Shown: positions 16,809 to 25,591, counted from the first letter of the stretch. The stretch: DNA of 64,000 nt from an uncultured Lachnospira sp. (GCA_910589305.1 CAJUTV010000005.1:124001-188000), one strand, 5' to 3'. Program-made: numbers and translations. Notes: generated by a model not told the origin, from the letters alone.

Positions 16809-18242
16809 ATGGCAAAACAATATGAAACAGTCATAGGACTTGAGGTTCATGTAGAACTTGCAACAAAAACAAAAATATTTTGCGGCTGCTCAACCGAATT
16901 TGGAGGAGCGCCAAATACACATACATGTCCTGTCTGCACAGGAATGCCAGGCTCGCTCCCTGTGCTTAATAAGCAGGTTGTAGAATATGCGGCGGCGGTT
17001 GGTCTTGCTACGAATTGTACAATTACCCAGTATTGTAAATTTGACCGAAAAAATTATTTTTACCCAGATAACCCGCAAAACTATCAAATTTCACAGTTAT
17101 ATTTACCAATTTGCAGAGATGGACATGTTGATATTAAGCTGGAAGATGGAACAACAAAGGCTATCCGAATCCATGAGATTCATATGGAAGAAGATGCCGG
17201 CAAATTGGTTCACGATGATTGGGAAGATGTTTCCTTTGTCGATTTTAACCGTTCAGGGGTTCCATTGATTGAAATTGTTTCAGAACCAGATATGAGAAGT
17301 GCAAAAGAAGTAATTGCCTATCTTGAAAAGCTGCGTTTAATTATTCAATATCTTGGTGCTTCGGATTGTAAGCTTCAGGAAGGCTCGATGAGAGCGGACG
17401 TCAATTTGTCAGTAAGAGAGGTTGGAGCAACGGATTTTGGCACAAGAACAGAAACCAAAAATCTCAATTCTTTTTCAGCGATTGCCAGAGCCATTGAAGC
17501 AGAGCGTGACAGACAGATTGATTTAATAGAATCTGGACAAAAGGTGATTCAGGAAACGAGAAGATGGGACGATAATAAAGCCTATTCGTATGCGATGCGC
17601 TCAAAAGAAGATGCGCAGGATTATCGTTATTTTCCAGACCCAGATTTAGTGCCGCTTCATATTAGTGATGAATGGCTTGAGACCATTAAGAGTCGTCAGC
17701 CGGAATTTAAGAGTGAAAAGATGGAGCGATATGCAAAAGAATTTGGCATTCCAGAGTATGATATTGAAATGATTACAGATTCCAAGAGACTTGCTGATTT
17801 ATTTGAGGAGACAGCCGCACTTTGTAATCAGCCTAAAAAAGTGGCAAATTGGATTATTGGTGAAATCATGAGAATATTAAAAGATAAATCATTAGAGCCA
17901 GAAGATATTTGCTTTGACGCTTCCAATCTTGCTAAACTGATTGCACTTGTTGATTCAGGAACGATTAACGGCAATGTTGCAAAAGATGTATTTGTTAAAA
18001 TATTTGAGGAAAATATTGACCCTGAACAGTATGTTAAAGAAAATGGACTTGGGCAGATAAGTGATGAAGGTGAGCTTCGTGCTACCGTTGAAAAAGTCAT
18101 TGCAGACAATCCACAGTCTGTAGCAGATTACAGGGGTGGAAAAGACAAGGCACTTGGATTTTTGGTAGGACAGACAATGAAGGCAATGAAGGGAAAAGCA
18201 AATCCAGGCTTAGTTAATAAAATTTTAAAAGAGTTACTGTAA
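16809..18242 (+). CDS. gatB: Amidotransferase subunit B (tRNA-dependent kinase/amidase)
   Basis: 477 residues from ATG 16809, preceded by GGAGG at the end of gatA. The N-terminus YETVIGLEVHVELATKTKIF and the zinc site CGCS/CPVC (CPVCTGMPGSLPVLN) are typical. The C-terminal YqeY-like tail, GGKDKALGFLVGQTMKA, contacts tRNA. It activates the side chain of misacylated tRNA with ATP and adds ammonia from GatA. The frame is open 27 bp further upstream inside gatA but without an SD. Confidence 0.97.
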   Translation: MAKQYETVIGLEVHVELATKTKIFCGCSTEFGGAPNTHTCPVCTGMPGSLPVLNKQVVEYAAAVGLATNCTITQYCKFDRKNYFYPDNPQNYQISQLYLPICRDGHVDIKLEDGTTKAIRIHEIHMEEDAGKLVHDDWEDVSFVDFNRSGVPLIEIVSEPDMRSAKEVIAYLEKLRLIIQYLGASDCKLQEGSMRADVNLSVREVGATDFGTRTETKNLNSFSAIARAIEAERDRQIDLIESGQKVIQETRRWDDNKAYSYAMRSKEDAQDYRYFPDPDLVPLHISDEWLETIKSRQPEFKSEKMERYAKEFGIPEYDIEMITDSKRLADLFEETAALCNQPKKVANWIIGEIMRILKDKSLEPEDICFDASNLAKLIALVDSGTINGNVAKDVFVKIFEENIDPEQYVKENGLGQISDEGELRATVEKVIADNPQSVADYRGGKDKALGFLVGQTMKAMKGKANPGLVNKILKELL

Positions 18243-18323
18243 AAATATATTGTAGATTAATAGTATATAATTTTAAAAATATTGAAAATAAAAATTTCTT
18301 AAACGTTTCAAAAGATAAAATAT

Positions 18324-18401
18324 TTTCCAAGTTTTGCTGCGACATGGATTATGAATAAAGTTCAAATACAGTTGCAGCAAATTTTATAGTTATTTTGGAA
18401 A
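18324..18401 (+). promoter_or_regulatory. Structured leader of the PsiE-like gene
   Basis: TTTGCTGCGAC (18333-18343) pairs with GTTGCAGCAAA (18371-18381, one G-U), and outside it TTTCCAA (18324-18330) pairs with TTGGAAA (18395-18401), which touches the AAGGAG ribosome binding site. Folding could hide the SD. No known riboswitch consensus was recognised. Confidence 0.45.
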
Positions 18402-18416
18402 GGAGTGGTTATTTTT

Positions 18417-18863
18417 TTGGATAAGTTAAGAAAAGGATTATGTAATATTTGTGATGTGATGGAATTGGTGATGGCATTGTTTGTTGTTATAGGAATTGTA
18501 ATAGCAGCTATTGCCATTATACCAGCAGCGGAAGAGTTTTGGAATACAAGAATGGATAAAGGAAGCCTTATCAAATTTTTAGATAATGTATTTATGGTTA
18601 TCATTGGCATTGAATTTTTAAAAATGTTATGTAAACCAGACACGGTAAATATTATAGAGGTGCTTATATTTGTGTCAGCAAGACATCTTATTATGCAGTC
18701 GCCAAATGCAATTGATACATTATTATTTATTATAGGTATCTGTGTATTGTTTGTATTTCAAAGATTTATGGAAGAAAATAAAAATAATGAGGATAATATA
18801 CTAAAAAAGATAAAAGAAAAGCTCAAAATCAACGACAAGAGAGTTGATATAAAAGAAGAATAA
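18417..18863 (+). CDS. Small membrane protein, PsiE-like
   Basis: 148 residues from TTG 18417, spaced correctly from AAGGAG; an in-frame GTG at 18405 overlaps the SD and is unlikely. Hydrophobic segments lie at about 13-37, 55-68 and 100-120, with LIFVSARHLIM and DNVFMVIIGIEFLKM resembling the PsiE (phosphate-starvation-inducible) family. A charged C-terminal tail follows. Function unknown. Assignment is by pattern only. Confidence 0.7.
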   Translation: MDKLRKGLCNICDVMELVMALFVVIGIVIAAIAIIPAAEEFWNTRMDKGSLIKFLDNVFMVIIGIEFLKMLCKPDTVNIIEVLIFVSARHLIMQSPNAIDTLLFIIGICVLFVFQRFMEENKNNEDNILKKIKEKLKINDKRVDIKEE

Positions 18864-18949
18864 ATATTGATTTTATATCATTTATATTAAAATTAAATTA
18901 ATAGTTTATGTTTGGGAGGCAATAGAGAGCCTGTAAAAATAAAAGATTG

Positions 18950-19297
18950 ATGAAAAATAGAAAAAATTATTTGAAAGCGCGTAAAAAACAATTTAAGTGG
19001 AAATTGATGGGTTGGCATTCATCTTCTAAATGTCCCAAATGTGGGCAGCAGACCATTTTTCAGCTTGATGAGTATGATTCATGGTGCTGTATAACATGCA
19101 ATGAATGGCTGGATACGACTTGCGGTGACCCCAATTGTCCATTTTGCAGCAAAAGACCACAAACGCCATATGAAGCCTATTATTTTGCAGAAATGGAAGT
19201 TGGCAGTGCAGGTTATCGAAAAGATTGGAGACGAAAAAACTATCAGCATAAAACAGATGGCATGAAAAAACATAAAAGAAAAAGAGAATTATTTTAA
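18950..19297 (+). CDS. Small zinc-ribbon protein of unknown function
   Basis: About 115 residues. Cysteine pairs CPKCGQQ and CCITC form a zinc ribbon; a second group CGDPNCPFCSKR may bind another metal. Both ends are very basic (KARKKQFKWK, KHKRKRELF), consistent with nucleic-acid binding. The family is not recognised. No good SD is seen before ATG 18950; the frame also has TTG directly before it. Confidence 0.65.
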   Translation: MKNRKNYLKARKKQFKWKLMGWHSSSKCPKCGQQTIFQLDEYDSWCCITCNEWLDTTCGDPNCPFCSKRPQTPYEAYYFAEMEVGSAGYRKDWRRKNYQHKTDGMKKHKRKRELF

Positions 19298-19301
19298 TTG
19301 T

Positions 19302-19343
19302 AAGGTTGTTGTAAAAGAAACAGGGTTCCTTTATAACAACCTT
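19302..19343. repeat. Long hairpin after the zinc-ribbon gene
   Basis: AAGGTTGTTGTAAA (19302-19315) pairs with TTTATAACAACCTT (19330-19343), 14 bp with one G-U, loop 14 nt. There is no T tract, so it may be an mRNA-stabilising hairpin or a weak terminator. Confidence 0.6.
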
Positions 19344-19517
19344 ATTATAAATGAATATAAGAATAAGATTTTGATATCTAAATGTCAATAAAATGAAGAA
19401 AAGGTTGTTTATTCGTTTTCAATTGAAAATAATTATTTTTATTAAATAAATGAATGGAATTATTTAGCAATATGGACTATAATAAGAGTTGTTAATATTT
19501 TAATTAGGAGGTATGTT

Positions 19518-20318
19518 ATGGGATTTTTAACAGGAAAGACAGCGATTATTACAGGGGCTGGCAAGGCGACACTCAGCAATGGCAGATGTGGTTCTATTGG
19601 ATATGGTATTGCGACAGCTTATGCAAAAGAGGGGGCAAATCTTGTTATTACAGGAAGAAATATGCAGAAGCTAGAAGATGCAAAGGAAGAGCTTGAAAAA
19701 AATTATGGCATTAAAGTGCTTGTGCTGCAAGCAGATGTCAATCCAGAAGCAGATAATGAAAAAGTAGTACAAAATGTAGTACAGCAAACAGTTGATACAT
19801 TTGGCGATATTCATGTACTTATCAATAATGCACAGGCTTCTGCTTCAGGAGTAACACTTGCAGACCATACAACAGAACAGTTTAATCTTGCTATGTATTC
19901 TGGTCTTTATGCTACTTTTTATTATATGAAGGCATGTTATCCATATTTGGCAAAGACAAAAGGAACCGTTATCAATTTTGCTTCTGGCGCAGGACTTTTT
20001 GGCAATTTCGGACAGTGTGCATATGCGGCTGCAAAAGAAGGAATCAGAGGTCTTACAAGAGTTGCCGCTACAGAGTGGGGCAAAGATGATATCAATGTCA
20101 ATATTGTTTGTCCTCTTGCATGGACAAGTCAATTAGAAAATTTTGAGAAAGCTTATCCAGAAGCGTTTAAGGCAAATGTAAAGATGCCGCCTATGGGACA
20201 TTATGGCGATTCGGAAGAAGAGATTGGAAGAGCTTGTGTAGCGCTAGCTTCGCCAGACTTTAAATTTATGTCCGGTGAGACTATCACATTAGAGGGTGGT
20301 ATGGGCTTAAGACCATAA
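19518..20318 (+). CDS. Short-chain dehydrogenase/reductase
   Basis: 266 residues with Rossmann fold, NNAQ motif (INNAQASAS), catalytic Ser in NFASGAG and YAAAK as YxxxK, so it is probably an active NAD(P)-dependent oxidoreductase. The nucleotide-binding loop is unusual: ITGAGKATLSNGRCGSIGYG has an insertion of about eight residues compared with the normal TGxxxGIG. The C-terminal LASPDFKFMSGETITLEGG is standard. Substrate unknown. SD AGGAGG; a TATAAT at 19478-19483 may serve as -10. Confidence 0.9.
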   Translation: MGFLTGKTAIITGAGKATLSNGRCGSIGYGIATAYAKEGANLVITGRNMQKLEDAKEELEKNYGIKVLVLQADVNPEADNEKVVQNVVQQTVDTFGDIHVLINNAQASASGVTLADHTTEQFNLAMYSGLYATFYYMKACYPYLAKTKGTVINFASGAGLFGNFGQCAYAAAKEGIRGLTRVAATEWGKDDINVNIVCPLAWTSQLENFEKAYPEAFKANVKMPPMGHYGDSEEEIGRACVALASPDFKFMSGETITLEGGMGLRP

Positions 20319-20378
20319 TTCAAAAATAACAGAAATTAGCTAGATAATAATATGACAGTAAATATATAATAAATAGAC

Positions 20379-20405
20379 AGTGAGGGTGGAAATTCTACCC
20401 TCACT
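20379..20405 (+). terminator. Hairpin terminator after the SDR gene
   Basis: AGTGAGGGT (20379-20387) pairs with ACCCTCACT (20397-20405). The following ATTTAACC is a weak T tract. Confidence 0.65.
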
Positions 20406-20410
20406 ATTTA

Positions 20411-20475
20411 ACCTTATCAAGGAAGCGGTGAGATTATAAGAAAATAGTGAAGCCTATTACAAATATCTGCTTAAC
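20411..20475 (+). repeat. Decayed copy (D) of the dispersed structured repeat
   Basis: CTTATCAAGGAAG (20413-20425) resembles CTCATCAAGAAAG of copies B and C. ATTACAAATATCTGC and TTAACT at the end resemble their 3' ends. The internal hairpins are lost. Confidence 0.4.
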
Positions 20476-20512
20476 TAGTTTATATGCAGATTTTGCTTGT
20501 TGTCTTTTTCTT

Positions 20513-21082
20513 TCAACATTCCAGACAATGCAGCAAATGTTGCATTTCTGAAATGCCTTTTTTCTGAGAAGAAATAATTGAATCTAAAATAGGCTTTAAC
20601 TCAGGGCAAATATTAAATTGAAGTGTAATTTCAGACATTAATACGGCGCCTTCATGGTGTGGAATCATCTCCCACAGAAAATTGCAGTTGATTTGATTTG
20701 TAGAACAAGCTCTTCTCATATTTGAATACATTGTCTGCATAACTTGATTTATTTTTGTCTGATATAATTGTAATTCTTGCCTTTGATTCACAAGGCAGTT
20801 GCAATTTTTTTTAATAGAAAGCATATTTTCAATACTTGTTGTCTGTTCTGTAATAATATTAGAGGCAATGTTTTGCAAAGAATCATTAGAAGTATATTTT
20901 AAAATATTTTCAGACATTTCAATGGCAGCTTCATGATGAGGAATCATTTGTACAATAAAATTATGAGAAATACTGTTTGTCAGTTTTGCATTGGACATTT
21001 TGCACATCATTTTTTTTAAAATTCGGTTAAATGTTGTAAGATATAGTTCGGTTGTCCGATTGAGACTGCAAGGTTTATTCAT
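20513..21082 (-). CDS. DUF305-type protein with duplicated MIPHHE motif
   Basis: 189 residues from ATG 21082, with SD TTGGAG on the minus strand. Two copies of the family motif are present: VQMIPHHEAAIEMSE and WEMIPHHEGAVLMSE, each starting a helical hairpin. DUF305 (ferritin-like) domains are often linked to metals, with the His-His-Glu groups as likely ligands. There is no signal peptide, although many relatives are exported. Cysteines are frequent (NCNCL, LECL-like end). Function unproven. Confidence 0.85.
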   Translation of the reverse strand: MNKPCSLNRTTELYLTTFNRILKKMMCKMSNAKLTNSISHNFIVQMIPHHEAAIEMSENILKYTSNDSLQNIASNIITEQTTSIENMLSIKKNCNCLVNQRQELQLYQTKINQVMQTMYSNMRRACSTNQINCNFLWEMIPHHEGAVLMSEITLQFNICPELKPILDSIISSQKKGISEMQHLLHCLEC

Positions 21083-21177
21083 TATAATCTCCAAAAGATT
21101 TATTTGATTTAATGTATTCGATTTTGTGGGAACGGTTCCTTATAAAAATCGGGATAAAAAAGCAAAATTGAAAAATT

Positions 21178-21285
21178 CCACTTCAATGCTGTAGAGGCTT
21201 AAGTGGTAGGAAAAGGGCTTGCACTGTGATAGCAGCTAGATGGTTTGAGCAAGTTGTGTAGCGGATTGCGAATATCCGTTTTGAC
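21178..21285 (+). repeat. Dispersed structured repeat, copy A
   Basis: CCACTT/AAGTGG form an outer hairpin and CTTGC/GCAAG a second stem. The second stem holds the small hairpin CTG-TGATAG-CAG, whose stem covaries with copy B (TTA-TGATAG-TAG). The repeat ends in GTAGCGGATTGCGAATATCCG and TTTTGAC, a short terminator-like hairpin. It lacks the GGTGT/ACACC hairpin of copy B. It lies 60 bp upstream of the Ter-associated PRTase gene. Confidence 0.65.
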
Positions 21286-21346
21286 ATATTAATATGTAAA
21301 TGAATGAAGGATATTTGATGAATAGGATGTTTAAGGATAGGTATTA

Positions 21347-22459
21347 ATGATGTTTGAAACACAAAATTTTGTTAAAATTGCAAAAAGAGAAAACAATAAA
21401 AAACGCAATTATCTTGTTGTAAATGCGTTACAGGGAAAACATATTCCTGTGAAACCATCAGAAGCATTTTCTATGTTTAAGGAATTAGCTTTAAAGATAA
21501 AAGAACGGTATCAAGATGAAAAATTGCTTTTCATTGGTTTTGCTGAAACAGCAACTGCCATAGGTGCTGCTGTGGCAAGTTATTGTGATACATGGTATAT
21601 GCACACTACTAGAGAAACACTTGAAAATGTAAAATATATTTATTTTTCAGAACAGCATAGCCATGCAACAGAGCAAAAATTAGTTCAGGATGATATTGAT
21701 AAGATAAAGGATACAATTGATAGAATTATATTTGTGGAAGATGAAGTGACAACAGGAAAAACCATTTTAAATATTATAGATATTTTAAACAAGCTCTATC
21801 CACAGATAAAAAAATATGCGGTTGCTTCTTTGCTTAATGGCATGAATGATGAATCAATTGATGTATATAAGAAAAGAAAAATTGATTTAAATTATATTGT
21901 AAAGACCAATCATGAAAGTTATACACAAATTGCACAACAGTATGCAGGGGATGGTATGTATATAACGTTAGACCAATTAAAGGCAGTTGGCAATATACAA
22001 TATAAAATGATTTCTATCAATGGCTGTATAGATGCAAGGCGAATGGTTGAGATAAAACAATATAATGAAACTATTAAAAAATTATTTGCAGATATCAAAA
22101 AAGAGATTTGTTTTGCTCAATATAAAAGTGTTTTAGTGCTTGGGACAGAAGAATTTATGTATCCATCGTTTGTTGTAGCAGAAAAAATAGAAAAGATGGC
22201 TTTAAAAGTACGTTTTCATGCAACGACTAGAAGTCCTATTGAAGTAAGCACGGAAGAAATGTATCCATTACATACACGTTATGAGTTGGAAAGTCTTTAT
22301 GATAAAAAACGAAAGACATTTATTTATGACTTATATAAGTATGATTGTGTGATTGTTATTACAGATGCATCAAAGGCAAAGACACAAGGTCTTGATACCT
22401 TGTTAGCTGCATTGTCTGTGAGCGGAAATAAAGAAATTTATGTAGTACAATGGTTATAA
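21347..22459 (+). CDS. Ter-associated phosphoribosyltransferase with TRSP domain
   Basis: 370 residues. The PRPP-binding loop FVEDEVTTGKT (129-139) marks a PRTase_2 domain. The C-terminal half (about 225-370, with VLGTEEFMYPSFVVAEKIE and HATTRSPI) fits the TRSP domain found with it. Such proteins occur in gene clusters with TerD, TelA, YceG, PELOTA and HpcH/HpaI-like proteins, proposed from comparative genomics to make a nucleoside-like metabolite. All those partners occur within 20 kb here, so it is probably the first gene of that module. The proposed product is a literature hypothesis. Confidence 0.8.
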   Translation: MMFETQNFVKIAKRENNKKRNYLVVNALQGKHIPVKPSEAFSMFKELALKIKERYQDEKLLFIGFAETATAIGAAVASYCDTWYMHTTRETLENVKYIYFSEQHSHATEQKLVQDDIDKIKDTIDRIIFVEDEVTTGKTILNIIDILNKLYPQIKKYAVASLLNGMNDESIDVYKKRKIDLNYIVKTNHESYTQIAQQYAGDGMYITLDQLKAVGNIQYKMISINGCIDARRMVEIKQYNETIKKLFADIKKEICFAQYKSVLVLGTEEFMYPSFVVAEKIEKMALKVRFHATTRSPIEVSTEEMYPLHTRYELESLYDKKRKTFIYDLYKYDCVIVITDASKAKTQGLDTLLAALSVSGNKEIYVVQWL

Positions 22460-22544
22460 CATTCATATTTGTTATTATTTTATTATGCGCAAAAAATAAA
22501 ACACAAATATAATGAAAAATAATTAGAAAGGCATAGAAACAAAG

Positions 22545-23594
22545 ATGAGAAGTTCCTACAGCATAGAAGATGTGCAGTTATTATTAAAAGATATTACAGG
22601 GCAAGTAGTTCCTTTGCCTACAAATGAGCGTGAACGATTGATACAATCTGGACATCATTATTGTGAGATGCTTCCAATAGAATATGTACCAACAAAAGAG
22701 TATATGAATGTATATCAAGAAGCACTTGAAAATTATGCAAAAGCAACAGCGAATGCAATAGGTTGTCTGTCGGATAAAATTATTAAAAAAAAGGGCAATA
22801 CTATTGTTTTAGTGTCATTGGCAAGAGCTGGAATACCTATAGGAATATTGATAAAACGATATTTAAAGTTTAAATTTAAATTGGATATTCCTCATTACTC
22901 CATTTCAATTATACGCGGCAAAGGAATTGATGATAATGCAATGAGGTATCTTTTGAAACAGTATCACCCACAGCAATTATTATTTGTTGATGGGTGGATA
23001 GGAAAAGGTGCTATTTTTAATGAATTAAAAAATGCTATCAAAGGATATAGTCAAGTATCATCCGATATAGCAGTTGTTGCAGACCCTGCTAATATAACAG
23101 GGCTGTGCGGTACACATGAGGATATTTTAATTCCAAGTTCTTGTTTAAATTGTACGATATCCGGACTTATAAGCAGAACATTTTTAAGAGATGATATCAT
23201 TGGCGCAGACGATTTTCATGGTGCAGTTTATTATGAACATTTAGAAAATGCAGATTTATCTTATCAATTTATAAAGGAGATTGAAAATAAATTTTCGCTT
23301 GTAAATGAGGAATCAACTATTTGCAAAAAGGGTTATGGGATAGATGAAGTCAAAGAATTGGCACAAAAATATAAAGTGACAGATATCCATTTGATAAAAC
23401 CTGGAATTGGCGAGACAACACGTGTTTTGCTTAGAAGGGTGCCTAAAATAGTATTAATAGATGAAAAATATAGAGAGAATAAAGAGTTAAAGCCTATTGT
23501 TCGTTTAGCTAAGGAAAAAGAAGTCCCTATAGAATATTGTAATTTAAATCATTATAAATGTTGTGGAATTATTAAAAATCTTACAGAGATATAA
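22545..23594 (+). CDS. Ter-associated PRTase_1 (StiP-like) with C-terminal PELOTA RNA-binding domain
   Basis: 349 residues. Residues about 50-250 form a phosphoribosyltransferase-like domain with VSLARAGIPIG and LFVDGWIGKGAIF (PRPP loop position). Databases often call this family cysteine protease StiP, a label its Ter context does not support. Residues 262-349 (GYGIDEVKELAQKY, TTRVLLRRVPKIVLI) match the PELOTA/L7Ae-like RNA-binding domain. It follows the PRTase-TRSP gene by 85 bp and probably shares its transcript. Confidence 0.8.
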   Translation: MRSSYSIEDVQLLLKDITGQVVPLPTNERERLIQSGHHYCEMLPIEYVPTKEYMNVYQEALENYAKATANAIGCLSDKIIKKKGNTIVLVSLARAGIPIGILIKRYLKFKFKLDIPHYSISIIRGKGIDDNAMRYLLKQYHPQQLLFVDGWIGKGAIFNELKNAIKGYSQVSSDIAVVADPANITGLCGTHEDILIPSSCLNCTISGLISRTFLRDDIIGADDFHGAVYYEHLENADLSYQFIKEIENKFSLVNEESTICKKGYGIDEVKELAQKYKVTDIHLIKPGIGETTRVLLRRVPKIVLIDEKYRENKELKPIVRLAKEKEVPIEYCNLNHYKCCGIIKNLTEI

Positions 23595-23668
23595 AATGGG
23601 ATAGTTTAATGTTTTATAAAATTTTTAAAAATGTAAAATATATATTATAATTAAAATGTAAATTATAA

Positions 23669-23786
23669 GTGACTTTACTGAGAGGCTATGTTATAATAGC
23701 CACAGCAAAATGATAATATGAAAGTTTGTGATGCAAACAAAACTTATTTTCACCTTGCAATATTATATTGAAAAAATATAATATTG
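23669..23786 (+). promoter_or_regulatory. Promoter and hairpin leader of the coiled-coil gene
   Basis: GTGACT, 17 bp, TATAAT (23692-23697), which overlaps AATAGCCACAGC (23695-23706). The same 12 bp recurs at 55290-55301 at a similar promoter position. Downstream, CAATATTATATT (23758-23769) and AATATAATATTG (23775-23786) form a 12-bp hairpin before AGGAGG. Confidence 0.5.
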
Positions 23787-23816
23787 GGGCGATACAAAAA
23801 GTATAGGAGGCTAAAT

Positions 23817-24380
23817 ATGGATATGTTTGAAAAGGCTGCCAAAGCAGCAAAAGAAGTTGGGGACAATGTGATTCATTCGGCTAAAAATTTGGGAGAATCT
23901 CTATATAACCTTACAAAAGAACAAAGTGAACTTGCAAGTTTAAATATTCAAAAATCTGTAGTTGAAAAAAAACTTGAATCTTCCTATGCTGAAATAGGAA
24001 AGCGATATGTTGAATATGTTGAAAAATGCGATGGTGGAGATGTTTTTGATGTTTCTGATGTATTGGAAAACATTGAGCCTGAATTAGAAAAATTGGCAGA
24101 TATAAAATTACAGATTGATAAAAAAGAGACAACTATTCGAGAAGAAAATGAGCAGAAAGCAAAAAAGAAGGCTGAAGATGAATTTAATGCAGTCAAGCAA
24201 AAATTAGACAAGGCATTTGCGCTTGATATTTTGACAGCACAAGAATATAATGACAAATTGGAAGCTGCTCAAAAGCGATTGGATAATTATGATTTGCTTA
24301 AAAAAGTTGAAATGCAGTTGAGCATGGGGATTATTTCAAAAGCTGAATATGATGAGAAAGTTAAAAAAATATTGGAATAA
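23817..24380 (+). CDS. Coiled-coil protein with SHOCT-like repeats
   Basis: 187 residues from ATG 23817 (SD AGGAGG). An N-terminal amphipathic helix is followed by heptad-rich coiled coil at about 30-140. Two short segments, AFALDILTAQEYNDKLEAAQ and LSMGIISKAEYDEKVKKI, resemble the SHOCT oligomerisation/targeting motif. No enzymatic motif. Its position inside the Ter region suggests a stress or envelope role, but nothing in the sequence proves it. Confidence 0.75.
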   Translation: MDMFEKAAKAAKEVGDNVIHSAKNLGESLYNLTKEQSELASLNIQKSVVEKKLESSYAEIGKRYVEYVEKCDGGDVFDVSDVLENIEPELEKLADIKLQIDKKETTIREENEQKAKKKAEDEFNAVKQKLDKAFALDILTAQEYNDKLEAAQKRLDNYDLLKKVEMQLSMGIISKAEYDEKVKKILE

Positions 24381-24502
24381 TTACTTAAAATATAAGATAT
24401 AAAAAATAAAAGACAGATATGCGTTATGAAAGATTTAGCGTGTATCTGTTTTTTATAGCTATTTGAAAAAATTATATACATTTATAAGTAAAACATTTAC
24501 TA

Positions 24503-24531
24503 TTGACGAAAATATAGTGATATGATATGCT
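24503..24531 (+). promoter_or_regulatory. Strong sigma-A promoter
   Basis: TTGACG (24503-24508), 17 bp, TATGCT (24526-24531). It reads into a degraded coding region and then the secreted protein at 24904. Confidence 0.75.
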
Positions 24532-24542
24532 AAAAATAATAA

Positions 24543-24875
24543 AAGGGTAACGAATTTAGTATAATAATTGGAGATGGGTATTCTGTACGTATTTATTCTA
24601 TTGCACAAGTAAGTTATTCTTATGATGAAGGTGTGACAGGTTGGATTACAGAAGTTAATACATCTAGCGGTGCAGGAAGCAATGATATTCGTATAGATGA
24701 ATTTCATGCAGTAGATTGTTCAGATTATGGAAGTGCAATATATTGTGAAGTCTATTATTTATATTGTTTTACATTTTGGGAAGATTATGTAGGATATGTA
24801 GAAATTTATTATTCATGTGATGAGTGGGGGAATTTAAGTAGTTGGATTAAATATAACCCAATAAATAGTAATTAA
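24543..24875 (+). pseudogene. Degraded or frameshifted small secreted protein
   Basis: The frame is open from 24543 to 24875 without a good start; the first in-frame GTG is 24633. The translation is rich in Tyr, Ser and Cys (ITEVNTSSGAGS, IYCEVYYLYCFTFW). In another frame, ATG 24574 starts a short hydrophobic peptide, MGILYVFILLHK, that stops at the junction, so a frameshift has probably separated a signal peptide from the mature part. It could instead be a short GTG-started gene of 80 residues. No family recognised. Confidence 0.45.
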
Positions 24876-24903
24876 TAGATTTTGATGAAAGTAGGTGAGT
24901 AAT

Positions 24904-25425
24904 ATGACTAAAAGAAAAATAAAAGTAGTAGGAATAGCTAGTGTTGTATTTGTATTATTACTTGTTGGCGGAACGAGTGCAGTAATTGCCAGCACCAATC
25001 AAGCAAAAAATCAAAATAAAAAAATGGTTGATATATGGTTAGAAGAACCTAAATATTATGTAATAGAAGGTGAGGTTGATACATCAGCATTTGTTTTGGA
25101 AAATGAAAACAAGACATTTACTGAAAAACAAAAAGAGCAATTATATAATATAATTTGTAATTGGTATACAGAACAATTTGAGCAGTCAAAAGGATTGAAG
25201 TTAGAAAGTTTTGAGAATATATCAACATCAAAATTTGAAACAGAATTAGTTGAGTGTGATGGGAAAGAAATGATTTTAGTTACATTTACAACGCCGCAGA
25301 TGGAGAAGCGTATAGATTTGTTTAAAGGTGATACAATCCAAACGCTTATTTATAATGAAAATAATGAATATAAAATTTATAAAGCATGGTATAAGGGAGC
25401 ATATAAATATACAAGAGTAAATTAA
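24904..25425 (+). CDS. Secreted or membrane-anchored hypothetical protein
   Basis: 173 residues from ATG 24904. Basic start (TKRKIKV), then a hydrophobic segment at about 9-30 ending TSAVIASTNQ, a signal peptide or anchor. The remainder is a small alpha/beta domain with LENENKTFTEKQKEQLYNI and FTTPQMEKRIDLF. Family not recognised. It follows the degraded secreted gene by 28 bp and ends at a strong terminator, so both may share the promoter at 24503. Confidence 0.7.
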   Translation: MTKRKIKVVGIASVVFVLLLVGGTSAVIASTNQAKNQNKKMVDIWLEEPKYYVIEGEVDTSAFVLENENKTFTEKQKEQLYNIICNWYTEQFEQSKGLKLESFENISTSKFETELVECDGKEMILVTFTTPQMEKRIDLFKGDTIQTLIYNENNEYKIYKAWYKGAYKYTRVN

Positions 25426-25457
25426 ATAAACAATAAAATATAGATTGAATAGTTCAA

Positions 25458-25501
25458 AATCTTCATGCCATTATTTTATTTATGGTATGAAGATTTTTTT
25501 A
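25458..25501 (+). terminator. Intrinsic terminator
   Basis: AATCTTCATGCCAT (25458-25471) pairs with ATGGTATGAAGATT (25482-25495), followed by a run of T. Confidence 0.92.
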
Positions 25502-25591
25502 TCAATAATAGATAATATTTTTTGTAAATTTATAAAAAATATATAAATTTATAAAAAATAAGTGAAAAAGCTAGAAAAAAACTATTAAATT

